A stretch of DNA of 64,000 nucleotides, taken from Streptomyces olivochromogenes. Its GTDB lineage: Bacteria > Actinomycetota > Actinomycetes > Streptomycetales > Streptomycetaceae. The translations under genes were made by a program, and so were the position numbers. This document shows, piece by piece, positions 25,350 to 32,155 of the stretch (position 1 is its first letter; each line of letters opens with the position of its first letter). The stretch is taken from assembly GCF_001514115.1 (NCBI RefSeq), contig NZ_KQ948451.1, forward strand, positions 828,109 through 892,108, in the 5' to 3' direction. The notes below the pieces were generated by a model. The model searched no databases. It was given only the letters and a program-made list of their open reading frames with translations, and had not been told where the DNA came from.

Positions 25350-26393
25350 TCAGGTCGCGCTGCGTTCGCTCGCCTCGCGCAGGTCGCGCTCCACCGCCCG
25401 GTTGTGGGCGGTGTCGGGCCGGCCGGCCGTCGTGCCGGGGCGGCCCGCGCGCAGCAGTTCGCGCCAGTGCTCGCGGCTCCAGTCGGCCGGGCTGGTGGTG
25501 CTGGTGAAGTCCTCGACAAGGTCGAGGAAACGGGCCGGGTCGCTGTGGAAGGGGAAGTGGCCCGCGCCCTCGAAGATCTCCAGCCGGCTGCCCGGCATGG
25601 CCTGGTGCGCGCCGTACGCGTGTCGCACCGGCACCACGCTGTCCCGGTCGCCCCAGAGCAGCATCGTGGGCATGCCCTCGGTCAGATAGCAGCGGTCGAG
25701 CATGGTCACCGCCTGCCCGCGCCAGTCGACGACCGCCCGCAGGGTGCGGATGAACGCGCTGCGGGAGGTCGCGTCGGGCAGTGCGTCGACGAGGTTGAGC
25801 AACTCCGGCGCGTCCTGGCCCAGATCGGTGTCCAGGAGCCTCATCAGACGCAGGAACAGGCCGACTTGGATGCGCATGCCGGGCAGTCGCAGCGCGGAGA
25901 GCATGAGGTGGGCGCCCGGCAGCGAGACGGCCCGCAGTACGGGGTTGACCTCGCCGCCGACGCCGCCCGCGCTGACCAGGATCAGCCGTTCGGTGCGCTC
26001 GGGGAACTGGTAGGCGAACTGCATGGCGACACCGCCGCCGAGCGAGTGCCCGACCAGGGTGGCGGACTCGATGTCGAGCGTGGTGAGCAGATCGCGCACC
26101 CCGTTGGCGTACGCGGCCACCGAGTAGTCGGCGCGCGGCTTGTCGGAGGAGCCGTGGCCGAGCAGGTCGGGCGCGATCACCGTGTGGGAGCGTGCGAGGT
26201 CGGGGATCAGGTCCGCCCAGGTCGCCGAGGAGTCGCCGATGCCGTGGATCAGGACGAGCGCGGGGCCCTCACCGGCCACGCGGTAGGCACGACGGTAGCC
26301 GTGCACGACGCGGTGCTGCAGACGCAGCTCCGCGTCACCCACGGAGCGCAGCCGCGGGTTGCGCCGCGCACGCCGAGGCGGTACGTCGACCAC
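25350..26393 (-). CDS. Alpha/beta-hydrolase
   Basis: A 347-residue hydrolase with the oxyanion segment LVLIHGIGDSS, nucleophile elbow GHSLGG (about S120), acid in WGDRD and histidine in EGAGHFPFH: a complete catalytic triad. The N-terminus (MVDVPPRRARRNPRLRSVG) is basic and the C-terminal 50 residues are an unusual Arg/Asp/Ala-rich tail not needed for the fold. It converges on the FAD oxidoreductase gene with 31 bases between. Substrate unknown; an ester, lactone or epoxide is typical of the family. Confidence 0.85.
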   Translation of the reverse strand: MVDVPPRRARRNPRLRSVGDAELRLQHRVVHGYRRAYRVAGEGPALVLIHGIGDSSATWADLIPDLARSHTVIAPDLLGHGSSDKPRADYSVAAYANGVRDLLTTLDIESATLVGHSLGGGVAMQFAYQFPERTERLILVSAGGVGGEVNPVLRAVSLPGAHLMLSALRLPGMRIQVGLFLRLMRLLDTDLGQDAPELLNLVDALPDATSRSAFIRTLRAVVDWRGQAVTMLDRCYLTEGMPTMLLWGDRDSVVPVRHAYGAHQAMPGSRLEIFEGAGHFPFHSDPARFLDLVEDFTSTTSPADWSREHWRELLRAGRPGTTAGRPDTAHNRAVERDLREASERSAT

Positions 26394-26632
26394 GGGCTCA
26401 CCTCCTGTTCCGGGCCGCCGTGAAGGCGGCTTCCCTGCCGCCGAGAAGGCGCTTCCCGGCTCTTCTCACCACCCTAGGGCCCCTGTCCCACAAGGGATTT
26501 CCGTGATGTTTCACCTCCGCTAAGCGGGCGAACCCGCACGCATCGAAACCGCATTGTCAGTGGCGGTTGGCAAGCTGGGGGCACGTACCGCCATGTACCG
26601 CTTCGACCAGCCGACCCGGGGAGAGCCGTCCG

Positions 26633-26875
26633 ATGCCGACCGCCGTACTGACCGACCACGAACGCGCCGCCGTGCAGGCCTATCTGCGTCTCCTCCAGAC
26701 CGTACGAGCGGCGTTCGACGGTCCGCCGGACGGGCGTCGACCACCCGTGGTGCCGCCCGCCGCGCTCGCCGAGGCGGAGCAGGCGCTGGCGGCGGCCGGG
26801 CTCGCGGGCAACGAGGAGGAGTTCTTCCGGCTGCTGCACAGCTGGTGCCCGGAGCCCGGAGGCCGCCTTGCCTAG
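26633..26875 (+). CDS. Small conserved-looking hypothetical protein
   Basis: An 80-residue, mostly helical, acidic protein with no recognisable domain. The ATG at 26633 has GGGGAG nine bases upstream. The preceding 239 bases (26394-26632) contain only a CCCTAGGG palindrome and short GC-rich runs, presumably the divergent promoter. The stop TAG shares the bases CTAG with the stop of the convergent phosphopantetheinyl transferase gene. Codon use is normal for the window, so I consider it real. Confidence 0.6.
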   Translation: MPTAVLTDHERAAVQAYLRLLQTVRAAFDGPPDGRRPPVVPPAALAEAEQALAAAGLAGNEEEFFRLLHSWCPEPGGRLA

Positions 26876-27564
26876 GCGTCGGCCCCGGTGTGCGGGACGG
26901 TGACGGCCGTGGCCAGCAGGCCCCTGCGCACGGTCCAGCGTCCTTCGAAGGACTGTATGCGTCGCCCGTTCACCAGCGGTCCCGGCACGAGGAGTTCGGC
27001 GCGCAGGACGCCGGAGCGCGCGGGGCCGTCGTCCGCGAAGAGTTCGATGTCCGCCTCGAAGAAGTCCAGCCACTTTCCGGTGAGGGGGTACCACGCCTTG
27101 TAGACGGACTCCTTGGCGCTGAACAGCAGCCGGTCCCAGTGCACGGAGGCGTCCTGCCGCGCCAGCTCGCGCAGCCGGTCGTTCTCCGTGGGCAGGGCCA
27201 CGGAGACGATGACGTCGTCGGGGAGTTCCTCGTGGGTTTCGGCGTCGATGCCCAGCGAGGCCAGGTCGGTGGCGCGGACGAGGGAGGCCGCGCAGTAGCC
27301 CTCGCAGTGCGTCATGCTGCCGATCAGCCCGGCGGGCCAGACGGGCGCCCCGTGCTCGCCGCGCGGGACGGCCTGCGCGGGCACGCCGAGCTTCTCCATG
27401 GCCCGGCGGGCACAGGCACGCACGGCGGCGAACTCACGGCGCCGCTTCTCCACGGACCGCGCCACGAACTCCTGCTCCCCGGGGTACAGCGGCGCGTCCC
27501 AGTCCTGGTCGTCACCGTGTGTCTCCACGGTCACGACCGATTCCGGGAGCAGCTCCTCGATCAC
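26872..27564 (-). CDS. 4'-Phosphopantetheinyl transferase, Sfp type
   Basis: A 230-residue transferase that loads phosphopantetheine from CoA onto carrier proteins of polyketide, peptide or fatty acid synthases. The family motifs are present: GSMTHCEGY near residue 82, GIDAE near 105 with the Mg-binding acids, and FSAKESVYKAWYP near 148. The N-terminal RRREFAAVRACARRAMEKLG is the CoA-binding start. The sequence resembles the broad-specificity Streptomyces enzymes (Svp, SCO6673). The first 53 bases overlap the metallophosphoesterase gene, so the two are translated together. Confidence 0.9.
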   Translation of the reverse strand: MIEELLPESVVTVETHGDDQDWDAPLYPGEQEFVARSVEKRRREFAAVRACARRAMEKLGVPAQAVPRGEHGAPVWPAGLIGSMTHCEGYCAASLVRATDLASLGIDAETHEELPDDVIVSVALPTENDRLRELARQDASVHWDRLLFSAKESVYKAWYPLTGKWLDFFEADIELFADDGPARSGVLRAELLVPGPLVNGRRIQSFEGRWTVRRGLLATAVTVPHTGADA

Positions 27565-28420
27565 CGGTTCCGACCTCCATCGGCAGTACGTGGCGCAGGG
27601 TGTCCGGCGGGCCGGGGCGGGGCCGCCACTCCCGGGGGTATCCCACCGAGACCTCTTCGAAGCGGACGCCCTCGTGGTGGGTGGTCCGCGGGATGTGCAA
27701 ATGACCGTAGACCATGACCTGGGCGCGGAAGCGGCGGTGCCAGTCGGCGGTCAGCCGGGTGCCGCACCACATGGCGAACTCGGGGTAGCGCAGGACATCG
27801 GTCGGGTGACGGTCCAACGGGTAGTGGTTGACCAGGACGGTGGGCAGGTCCTCGGGCAGCTCGGCGAGCCTGCGCTCGGTCTCGGCGACCCGGGCCCGGC
27901 ACCAGGCCTCGCGGCTCGGGTAGGGGTCGGGGTGCAGGACGTGCTCGTCGGTGCAGATCACGCCGGTCCCCTCGGCGTAGGCCATGCCCTCGTCCTTGGT
28001 CGCGCAGCCCGGCGGCAGGAACGAGTAGTCGTAGAGCAGGAAGAGCGGTGCGACGACCGCGGGGCCGCCCGGCCCGTCCCAGACGGGGTAGGGGTCTTCG
28101 GGGGTCGTGACACCCAACTCCCGGCACATGGCGACGAGATGCTCGTAACGGGCGACACCGCGCAGCTGCACGGTGTCCTTGGGGTGGGTCCACAGCTCGT
28201 GGTTGCCGGGCACCCAGACGACCTTGCGGAAGCGTCCGCTGAGGGTTTCGAGGGCCCAGTGGATGTCGGCCACGGTCTCCGAGACGTCACCGGCCACGAG
28301 GAGCCAGTCGTCGTCGGTGTGCGGGCGCATCTTCTCGACCAGGGTGCGGTTCTCCGCGTACCCGATGTGCAGGTCGCTGATGGCCAGCAGGTTTCCGTGT
28401 CCGCCGGCCGTCGACCGCAC
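27512..28420 (-). CDS. Calcineurin-like metallophosphoesterase
   Basis: A 302-residue cytoplasmic phosphoesterase. The metal motifs are in order: ISDLHIG, GDVSE, GNHEL, NHYPL and GHLH. I chose the GTG at 28420, eight bases after a GGAGG site; a start at 28480 would add 20 residues without support. The gene overlaps the phosphopantetheinyl transferase start by 53 bases. The pairing recurs in Streptomyces (recalled, not searched), which suggests a role related to CoA, phosphopantetheine or carrier proteins. The substrate is not known. Confidence 0.85.
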   Translation of the reverse strand: MRSTAGGHGNLLAISDLHIGYAENRTLVEKMRPHTDDDWLLVAGDVSETVADIHWALETLSGRFRKVVWVPGNHELWTHPKDTVQLRGVARYEHLVAMCRELGVTTPEDPYPVWDGPGGPAVVAPLFLLYDYSFLPPGCATKDEGMAYAEGTGVICTDEHVLHPDPYPSREAWCRARVAETERRLAELPEDLPTVLVNHYPLDRHPTDVLRYPEFAMWCGTRLTADWHRRFRAQVMVYGHLHIPRTTHHEGVRFEEVSVGYPREWRPRPGPPDTLRHVLPMEVGTGDRGAAPGIGRDRGDTR

Positions 28421-28585
28421 CCTTGCCACCTCCGAGAAAAGGACTGGAAACACAAGAACACATTCGCCCCCGCGGGACAAGGACGGCCCGCGCGCCGGGC
28501 CTCGCGCCCCGGCGCGTCGAGCCTGATTCCGGGGTCTCGGGAAATCCGTAACACGCCCGTAGCGTCACACCGGGCTCGCGCCCCT

Positions 28586-28591
28586 TATGAT
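28586..28591 (+). promoter_or_regulatory. -10 box (TATGAT) of the ATP-grasp gene
   Basis: TATGAT lies about 118 bases before the start codon. No strong -35 is visible; CGTCAC 17 bases upstream is a weak candidate. It would yield a transcript leader of roughly 110 bases that contains both hairpins listed next. Confidence 0.4.
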
Positions 28592-28602
28592 CGCCCCAAC
28601 AC

Positions 28603-28636
28603 AACCGCCACGAACCCTTCTCCGGGTATGGCGGTT
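28603..28636 (+). promoter_or_regulatory. Leader hairpin 1 before the ATP-grasp gene
   Basis: AACCGCCA (28603-28610) pairs with TGGCGGTT (28629-28636), and AACCC/GGGT inside extend the stem. The structure sits in the predicted leader. It could be an attenuator or the terminator of a short upstream transcript. Confidence 0.5.
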
Positions 28637-28659
28637 TGCTGTTCCTCCCTCTCCCTTGG

Positions 28660-28688
28660 CCGGGCACGGCCTGCTCCGCCGTGCCCGG
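28660..28688 (+). promoter_or_regulatory. Leader hairpin 2, 11-base perfect stem, 20 bases before the start codon
   Basis: CCGGGCACGGC (28660-28670) pairs with GCCGTGCCCGG (28678-28688) around a 7-base loop. The AAAGG ribosome-binding site follows at about 28696-28700. The stem is close enough to influence initiation. Confidence 0.6.
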
Positions 28689-28708
28689 AACCCTGAAAGG
28701 CGGCCTGC

Positions 28709-29887
28709 ATGGGTTCTCGCGTACGCGTCTGGCTCAACCGCACGTACGCGGAGAACGTGTTCTTCATGGACCAGCTGCGAAGTAATCCGCAGCTCCGCCC
28801 GGTCGAGATCCATGCCACCCACGGCGATCCCGACTCCCCCGTGCTCGCCGCCGCCGACACCGCCGCCATGGAGCCGGAGGGCCTCTCCCCCGCCGCCTAC
28901 GTCGAGTACGCCCTCGACCAGTGCGCGCGCCACTCCATCGACGTGTTCGTGCCCGTGCTGCACCAGGCGGCGATCGTGGCGCACCGCGCCGAGTTCGCGG
29001 CGCTCGGCACGGCCCTGCTGGCGCCGCCTTCCGAGGCCGTGGCCGTCTTCCTGGACAAGGCCACCGCGTATCAGGCGGTGCAGGCGGTGGGCGTGCCGGT
29101 GCCGCCGTGGTGGCGGGTGCGCACCGAGGAGGAGCTCGTCGCCGCGGTCGAGACCCTGGAGGCCGAGGGTCACAAGGCCTGCTTCAAGCCGGCGGCGGGG
29201 GCGGGCGGAGTGGGCTTCCGCGTCATCACACGCTCCCCCTTCTCGCTCGCGCACCTCAATGGATTTCCGAGCCCGTACGTGCCGCTCGACCTGGTCGTGG
29301 AGGCGGTGCGGGCGGCTGACGAGCCCGTCGACTGGCTGGTCATGCCGCTCCTGGGGCAGCCGGAGGTGTCCGTCGACTGCCTCACGGCGCCGGACGGCCG
29401 GGTCCGTATGGCGGTGGGCCGCACGAAGAACGGACGCCGTCGTGGTTTCACGCTGCACCCTTCGTTCATCGAGCCCGCGCGGCTGCTCGCGGAGGCGTTC
29501 GGACTGCACTATCTGACGAACATTCAGTTCCGGATGCTCGGTGACGACCCGGTTCTGATGGACGTCAACACCCGCCCGGCGGGCGGTCTGCACCAGCTCT
29601 CACAGTGCGGCATCAACGCCCCTTGGGCGGCAGTGCAGTTGGCGCTCGGCGAGGAGCCGGGCGAGATGGTGCCGCCGCTGCTCGGACAGGACTACACCGT
29701 GCTCGCGGGCCCCCGTCCGGTACGTCCGGTCTCGCTCCCGCACCAGCGCACCGACGCGCCCGCGTCCACCCTGCCCGCCGTGCCCGCCCCGGCCCCCGCC
29801 ACGGAGGCCGCGCCGGCGTCGGAGCCCGCACCCTCCCATGCGTCCAAGGCCTCCAACGCGACCACGGCCGCCATCGCCCCCGCCTGA
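28709..29887 (+). CDS. ATP-grasp domain protein
   Basis: A 392-residue protein of the ATP-grasp superfamily, which forms amide or acyl-phosphate bonds. The ATP-binding lysine region HKACFKPAAGAGGVGFRVI lies near residues 155-172. The Mg-binding segment VLMDVNTRPAGGLHQLS lies near 287-305. The N-terminal 100 residues form the pre-ATP-grasp domain. The C-terminal 60 residues are a Pro/Ala/Ser/Thr-rich, probably disordered tail, unusual for this family. The start has AAAGG nine bases upstream and follows two stable hairpins. No partner enzyme is encoded alongside, so the substrate is unknown. Confidence 0.8.
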   Translation: MGSRVRVWLNRTYAENVFFMDQLRSNPQLRPVEIHATHGDPDSPVLAAADTAAMEPEGLSPAAYVEYALDQCARHSIDVFVPVLHQAAIVAHRAEFAALGTALLAPPSEAVAVFLDKATAYQAVQAVGVPVPPWWRVRTEEELVAAVETLEAEGHKACFKPAAGAGGVGFRVITRSPFSLAHLNGFPSPYVPLDLVVEAVRAADEPVDWLVMPLLGQPEVSVDCLTAPDGRVRMAVGRTKNGRRRGFTLHPSFIEPARLLAEAFGLHYLTNIQFRMLGDDPVLMDVNTRPAGGLHQLSQCGINAPWAAVQLALGEEPGEMVPPLLGQDYTVLAGPRPVRPVSLPHQRTDAPASTLPAVPAPAPATEAAPASEPAPSHASKASNATTAAIAPA

Positions 29888-29953
29888 GCCTTACGCCCCC
29901 TGCCTCCACTCCTCACCCTCCCCCCCCTCGCGTCCCACCCTCACCACCCGCTC

Positions 29954-29969
29954 ACCGGTCTGGACCAAT
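29954..29969. promoter_or_regulatory. DasR-type operator (dre) 1 upstream of chitinase
   Basis: ACCGGTCTGGACCAAT matches 13 of 16 positions of the DasR consensus ACTGGTCTAGACCACT. DasR is the GntR-type N-acetylglucosamine regulator of chitin genes in Streptomyces. The site is upstream of the -35 box. Confidence 0.6.
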
Positions 29970-29982
29970 TCCGCGCAACGCC

Positions 29983-29988
29983 TTGACA
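29983..29988 (+). promoter_or_regulatory. -35 box (TTGACA) of the chitinase promoter
   Basis: A consensus TTGACA about 88 bases before the start codon. The -10 is unclear; the region 30005-30012 is a weak candidate. Confidence 0.5.
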
Positions 29989-29993
29989 GCGGG

Positions 29994-30009
29994 ATTGGTC
30001 CATACCAAC
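29994..30009. promoter_or_regulatory. DasR-type operator 2, within the promoter spacer
   Basis: ATTGGTCCATACCAAC contains TGGTC-CA-TACCA and matches 11 of 16 consensus positions. Located 5 bases after the -35 box, it would block polymerase when occupied. Confidence 0.55.
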
Positions 30010-30075
30010 TTGGTTGCGCACCCCTCAGCACTCCCGAAGCACTCCCGAACACCCCCATGCCTCAAGGGAGATCGC

Positions 30076-31773
30076 GTGCGCATCAACCTCAGAACAGACC
30101 TCAGGCGTTCCAGACATCGCGTCCTCGCGCTGCTCGGCACCGCCGCCCTGGCGCTGGCCGGAGCGGTCGCGCTGCCCACCACGGCCCAGGCGGCCAACAT
30201 CCTGTCCAACCCCGGCTTCGAGTCGGGCAGCCTCTCCCCCTGGTCGTGCACCGGGAACCTCGGCTCGGTCGTCTCCAGCCCCGTGCACGGCGGCTCCAAG
30301 GCCCTGGCCGGGGCGGTGAGTTCGAGTGACAACGCCCAGTGCAGCCAGACCGTCTCGGTCCAGCCGAACACCACGTACAGCCTCTCGGGCTGGGTGCGCG
30401 GCAGTTACGTGTACCTGGGCGTGGACGGCGGTGCCTCGACCTGGACGACGTCCCCGTCGGCGTACAGCCAGCTCAGCGTCTCCTTCACGACCGGCGCCTC
30501 GCAGACCAGCGCCAAGATCTACGTCCACGGCTGGTACGCGCAGGGCACCTACTACGCCGACGACATCAGCCTGGACGGTCCGGGCGGTGGAGGCGGCTCC
30601 GACACCCAGGCGCCGACCGCGCCGACGAATCTGACCTCCACCGGCAAGACCTCCTCCAGCGTGTCCCTGTCGTGGGGCGCGTCGAGCGACAACGTGGGCG
30701 TCACCGCGTACGACATCTACAGCGGCTCGAACCAGGTGCTGAGCGTCTCGGGGACGAGCGCGACGGTCAGCGGTCTCGCGTCGAGCACCGCCTACACGTT
30801 CACGGTGAAGGCGCGGGACGCGGCCGGGAACACCTCCGGGGCCTCCAACTCCGTGTCCGTGACCACGGACGCGGGCGGTGGCGGCGGCACCGGCTTCAAG
30901 CAGGCGGCACCGTACCTCTACCTCGGCTGGGGCGACCCGCCGAGCGCGACCTCGGTGATGAGCTCGACCGGCGTCAAGTGGTTCACGATGGCGTTCATGC
31001 TCGACTCGGGCGGCTGCAACCCCGCCTGGGACGGCAGCAGGGCGCTCACGGGCGGCAACGACCAGACCGTCATCAACCAGATCCGCTCCGCCGGCGGTGA
31101 CATCGTCCCGTCGTTCGGCGGCTGGCAGGGCAGCAAGCTCGGGGCCAACTGCTCCTCGGCGAGCGCGCTCGCCGGTGCGCTCCAGAAGGTCATCGACGCC
31201 TACGGGCTCAAGGCGATCGACATGGACATCGAGAACACGGACGAGTTCGAGAACGAGGCCGTCCAAGCCAAGATCCTGACCGCGCTGAAGACCGTCAAGG
31301 CCAACAACCCGGGCCTGAGGACGATCGTCACCTTCGGCACCTCGACGACCGGCCCGACCTACTACGGCAACCGGCTCATCGAGCAGGCGCAGTCGCTGAA
31401 CGCGGGCATCGACGTCTTCACGATCATGCCGTTCGACTTCGGCGGCGGCTCCGACATGTACGGCAACACCGTCAACGCCGCCGAGGGGCTGAAGGCCAAG
31501 CTGAAGTCCACCTTCGGCTGGGACGACGCCACGGCCTACTCCCACATCGGCATCTCCGGCATGAACGGTCTGTCCGACCAGCAGGAGAACACCACCCCGG
31601 CGATCTGGACCCAGATCCGCGACTGGTCGAACTCCCACCACATCGCCCGTCTCGCCTACTGGGCGGTCAACCGTGACCGGCCCTGCCCCGGCGGCGGCGT
31701 GGTGAGCAACTGCTCCGGCATCAGCCAGAACAACTGGCAGTTCACCTCCATCACGGCCGGGTTCACCGGCTGA
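30076..31773 (+). CDS. Secreted chitinase, GH18, with carbohydrate-binding and fibronectin III domains
   Basis: A 565-residue exported enzyme. Signal peptide about 1-39 ending TTAQA; a CBM-like beta-sandwich about 40-165 (NILSNPGFESGSLSPW is a typical opening); Gly-rich linker; fibronectin III about 178-262; a second Gly linker; GH18 barrel about 268-565. The catalytic motif is D-x-D-x-E as IDMDIEN, with acid E386. The GTG at 30076 has AGGGAG six bases upstream. It hydrolyses chitin outside the cell. Two DasR-like operators in front suggest induction by chitin breakdown products. Confidence 0.93.
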   Translation: MRINLRTDLRRSRHRVLALLGTAALALAGAVALPTTAQAANILSNPGFESGSLSPWSCTGNLGSVVSSPVHGGSKALAGAVSSSDNAQCSQTVSVQPNTTYSLSGWVRGSYVYLGVDGGASTWTTSPSAYSQLSVSFTTGASQTSAKIYVHGWYAQGTYYADDISLDGPGGGGGSDTQAPTAPTNLTSTGKTSSSVSLSWGASSDNVGVTAYDIYSGSNQVLSVSGTSATVSGLASSTAYTFTVKARDAAGNTSGASNSVSVTTDAGGGGGTGFKQAAPYLYLGWGDPPSATSVMSSTGVKWFTMAFMLDSGGCNPAWDGSRALTGGNDQTVINQIRSAGGDIVPSFGGWQGSKLGANCSSASALAGALQKVIDAYGLKAIDMDIENTDEFENEAVQAKILTALKTVKANNPGLRTIVTFGTSTTGPTYYGNRLIEQAQSLNAGIDVFTIMPFDFGGGSDMYGNTVNAAEGLKAKLKSTFGWDDATAYSHIGISGMNGLSDQQENTTPAIWTQIRDWSNSHHIARLAYWAVNRDRPCPGGGVVSNCSGISQNNWQFTSITAGFTG

Positions 31774-31782
31774 CGCTCCCGG

Positions 31783-31823
31783 CGTGGGGGTATCCGGCCG
31801 TCAGACGGTCGGGTACCCCCACG
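31783..31823. terminator. Hairpin terminator after chitinase
   Basis: CGTGGGGGTA (31783-31792) and TACCCCCACG (31814-31823) are perfect 10-base arms with a 21-base loop, starting 10 bases after the stop. Confidence 0.7.
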
Positions 31824-31828
31824 TGTCG

Positions 31829-32089
31829 GTGGCTGTTGAGCGGGACCCGCGGCAGGGTCGAGCCTGAGCGCACGGACGAGAGCACGAAGACGGGCGAGTC
31901 CACCAGCCGCGGGGCGGGCGGGACGACGTACGCCAGGCCGTCGGCGCCCTCGGGACTCCGGGGCGACGGCACCCCGTCGAGGGTTCGCCGCGGCGGGCGC
32001 ACCGCCTCCGCCATCAGCCTCCCCCGGCGCCTCAGTCCCTGGCCGATCGCGGACATGCGCGGGGCGCGCGGAAGAAGCGCCGTGGTCAC
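31829..32089 (-). pseudogene. Sulfotransferase 5' fragment (gene remnant)
   Basis: Read from a GTG at 32089 the frame encodes VVPPAPRLVDSPVFVLSSVRSGSTLPRVPLNSH near residues 55-87. The core PRLVDSPVFVLSSVRSGS is nearly the signature start of bacterial sulfotransferases, with the PAPS-binding loop. Full-length members run about 300 residues or more. Here recognisable sequence stops after the loop and meets the chitinase terminator. Two Leu-to-Pro changes in the usual TLLRVLLNSH stretch also suggest decay. The rest of the 382-base gap 31774-32155 shows no gene. Assignment rests on memory of the family motif. Confidence 0.55.
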
Positions 32090-32108
32090 GGCGGGTACGA
32101 AACCCGCC
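32090..32108. terminator. Hairpin downstream of the alpha-mannosidase gene
   Basis: GGCGGGT (32090-32096) and ACCCGCC (32102-32108) form a 7-base stem with a 5-base loop, 48 bases after the mannosidase stop on the minus strand. The alternative is a leader hairpin of the sulfotransferase remnant. Confidence 0.45.
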
Positions 32109-32155
32109 GCGACCAGGCCTTTTACCGTTTACTCAATACCTCATGGGAACTGGGG

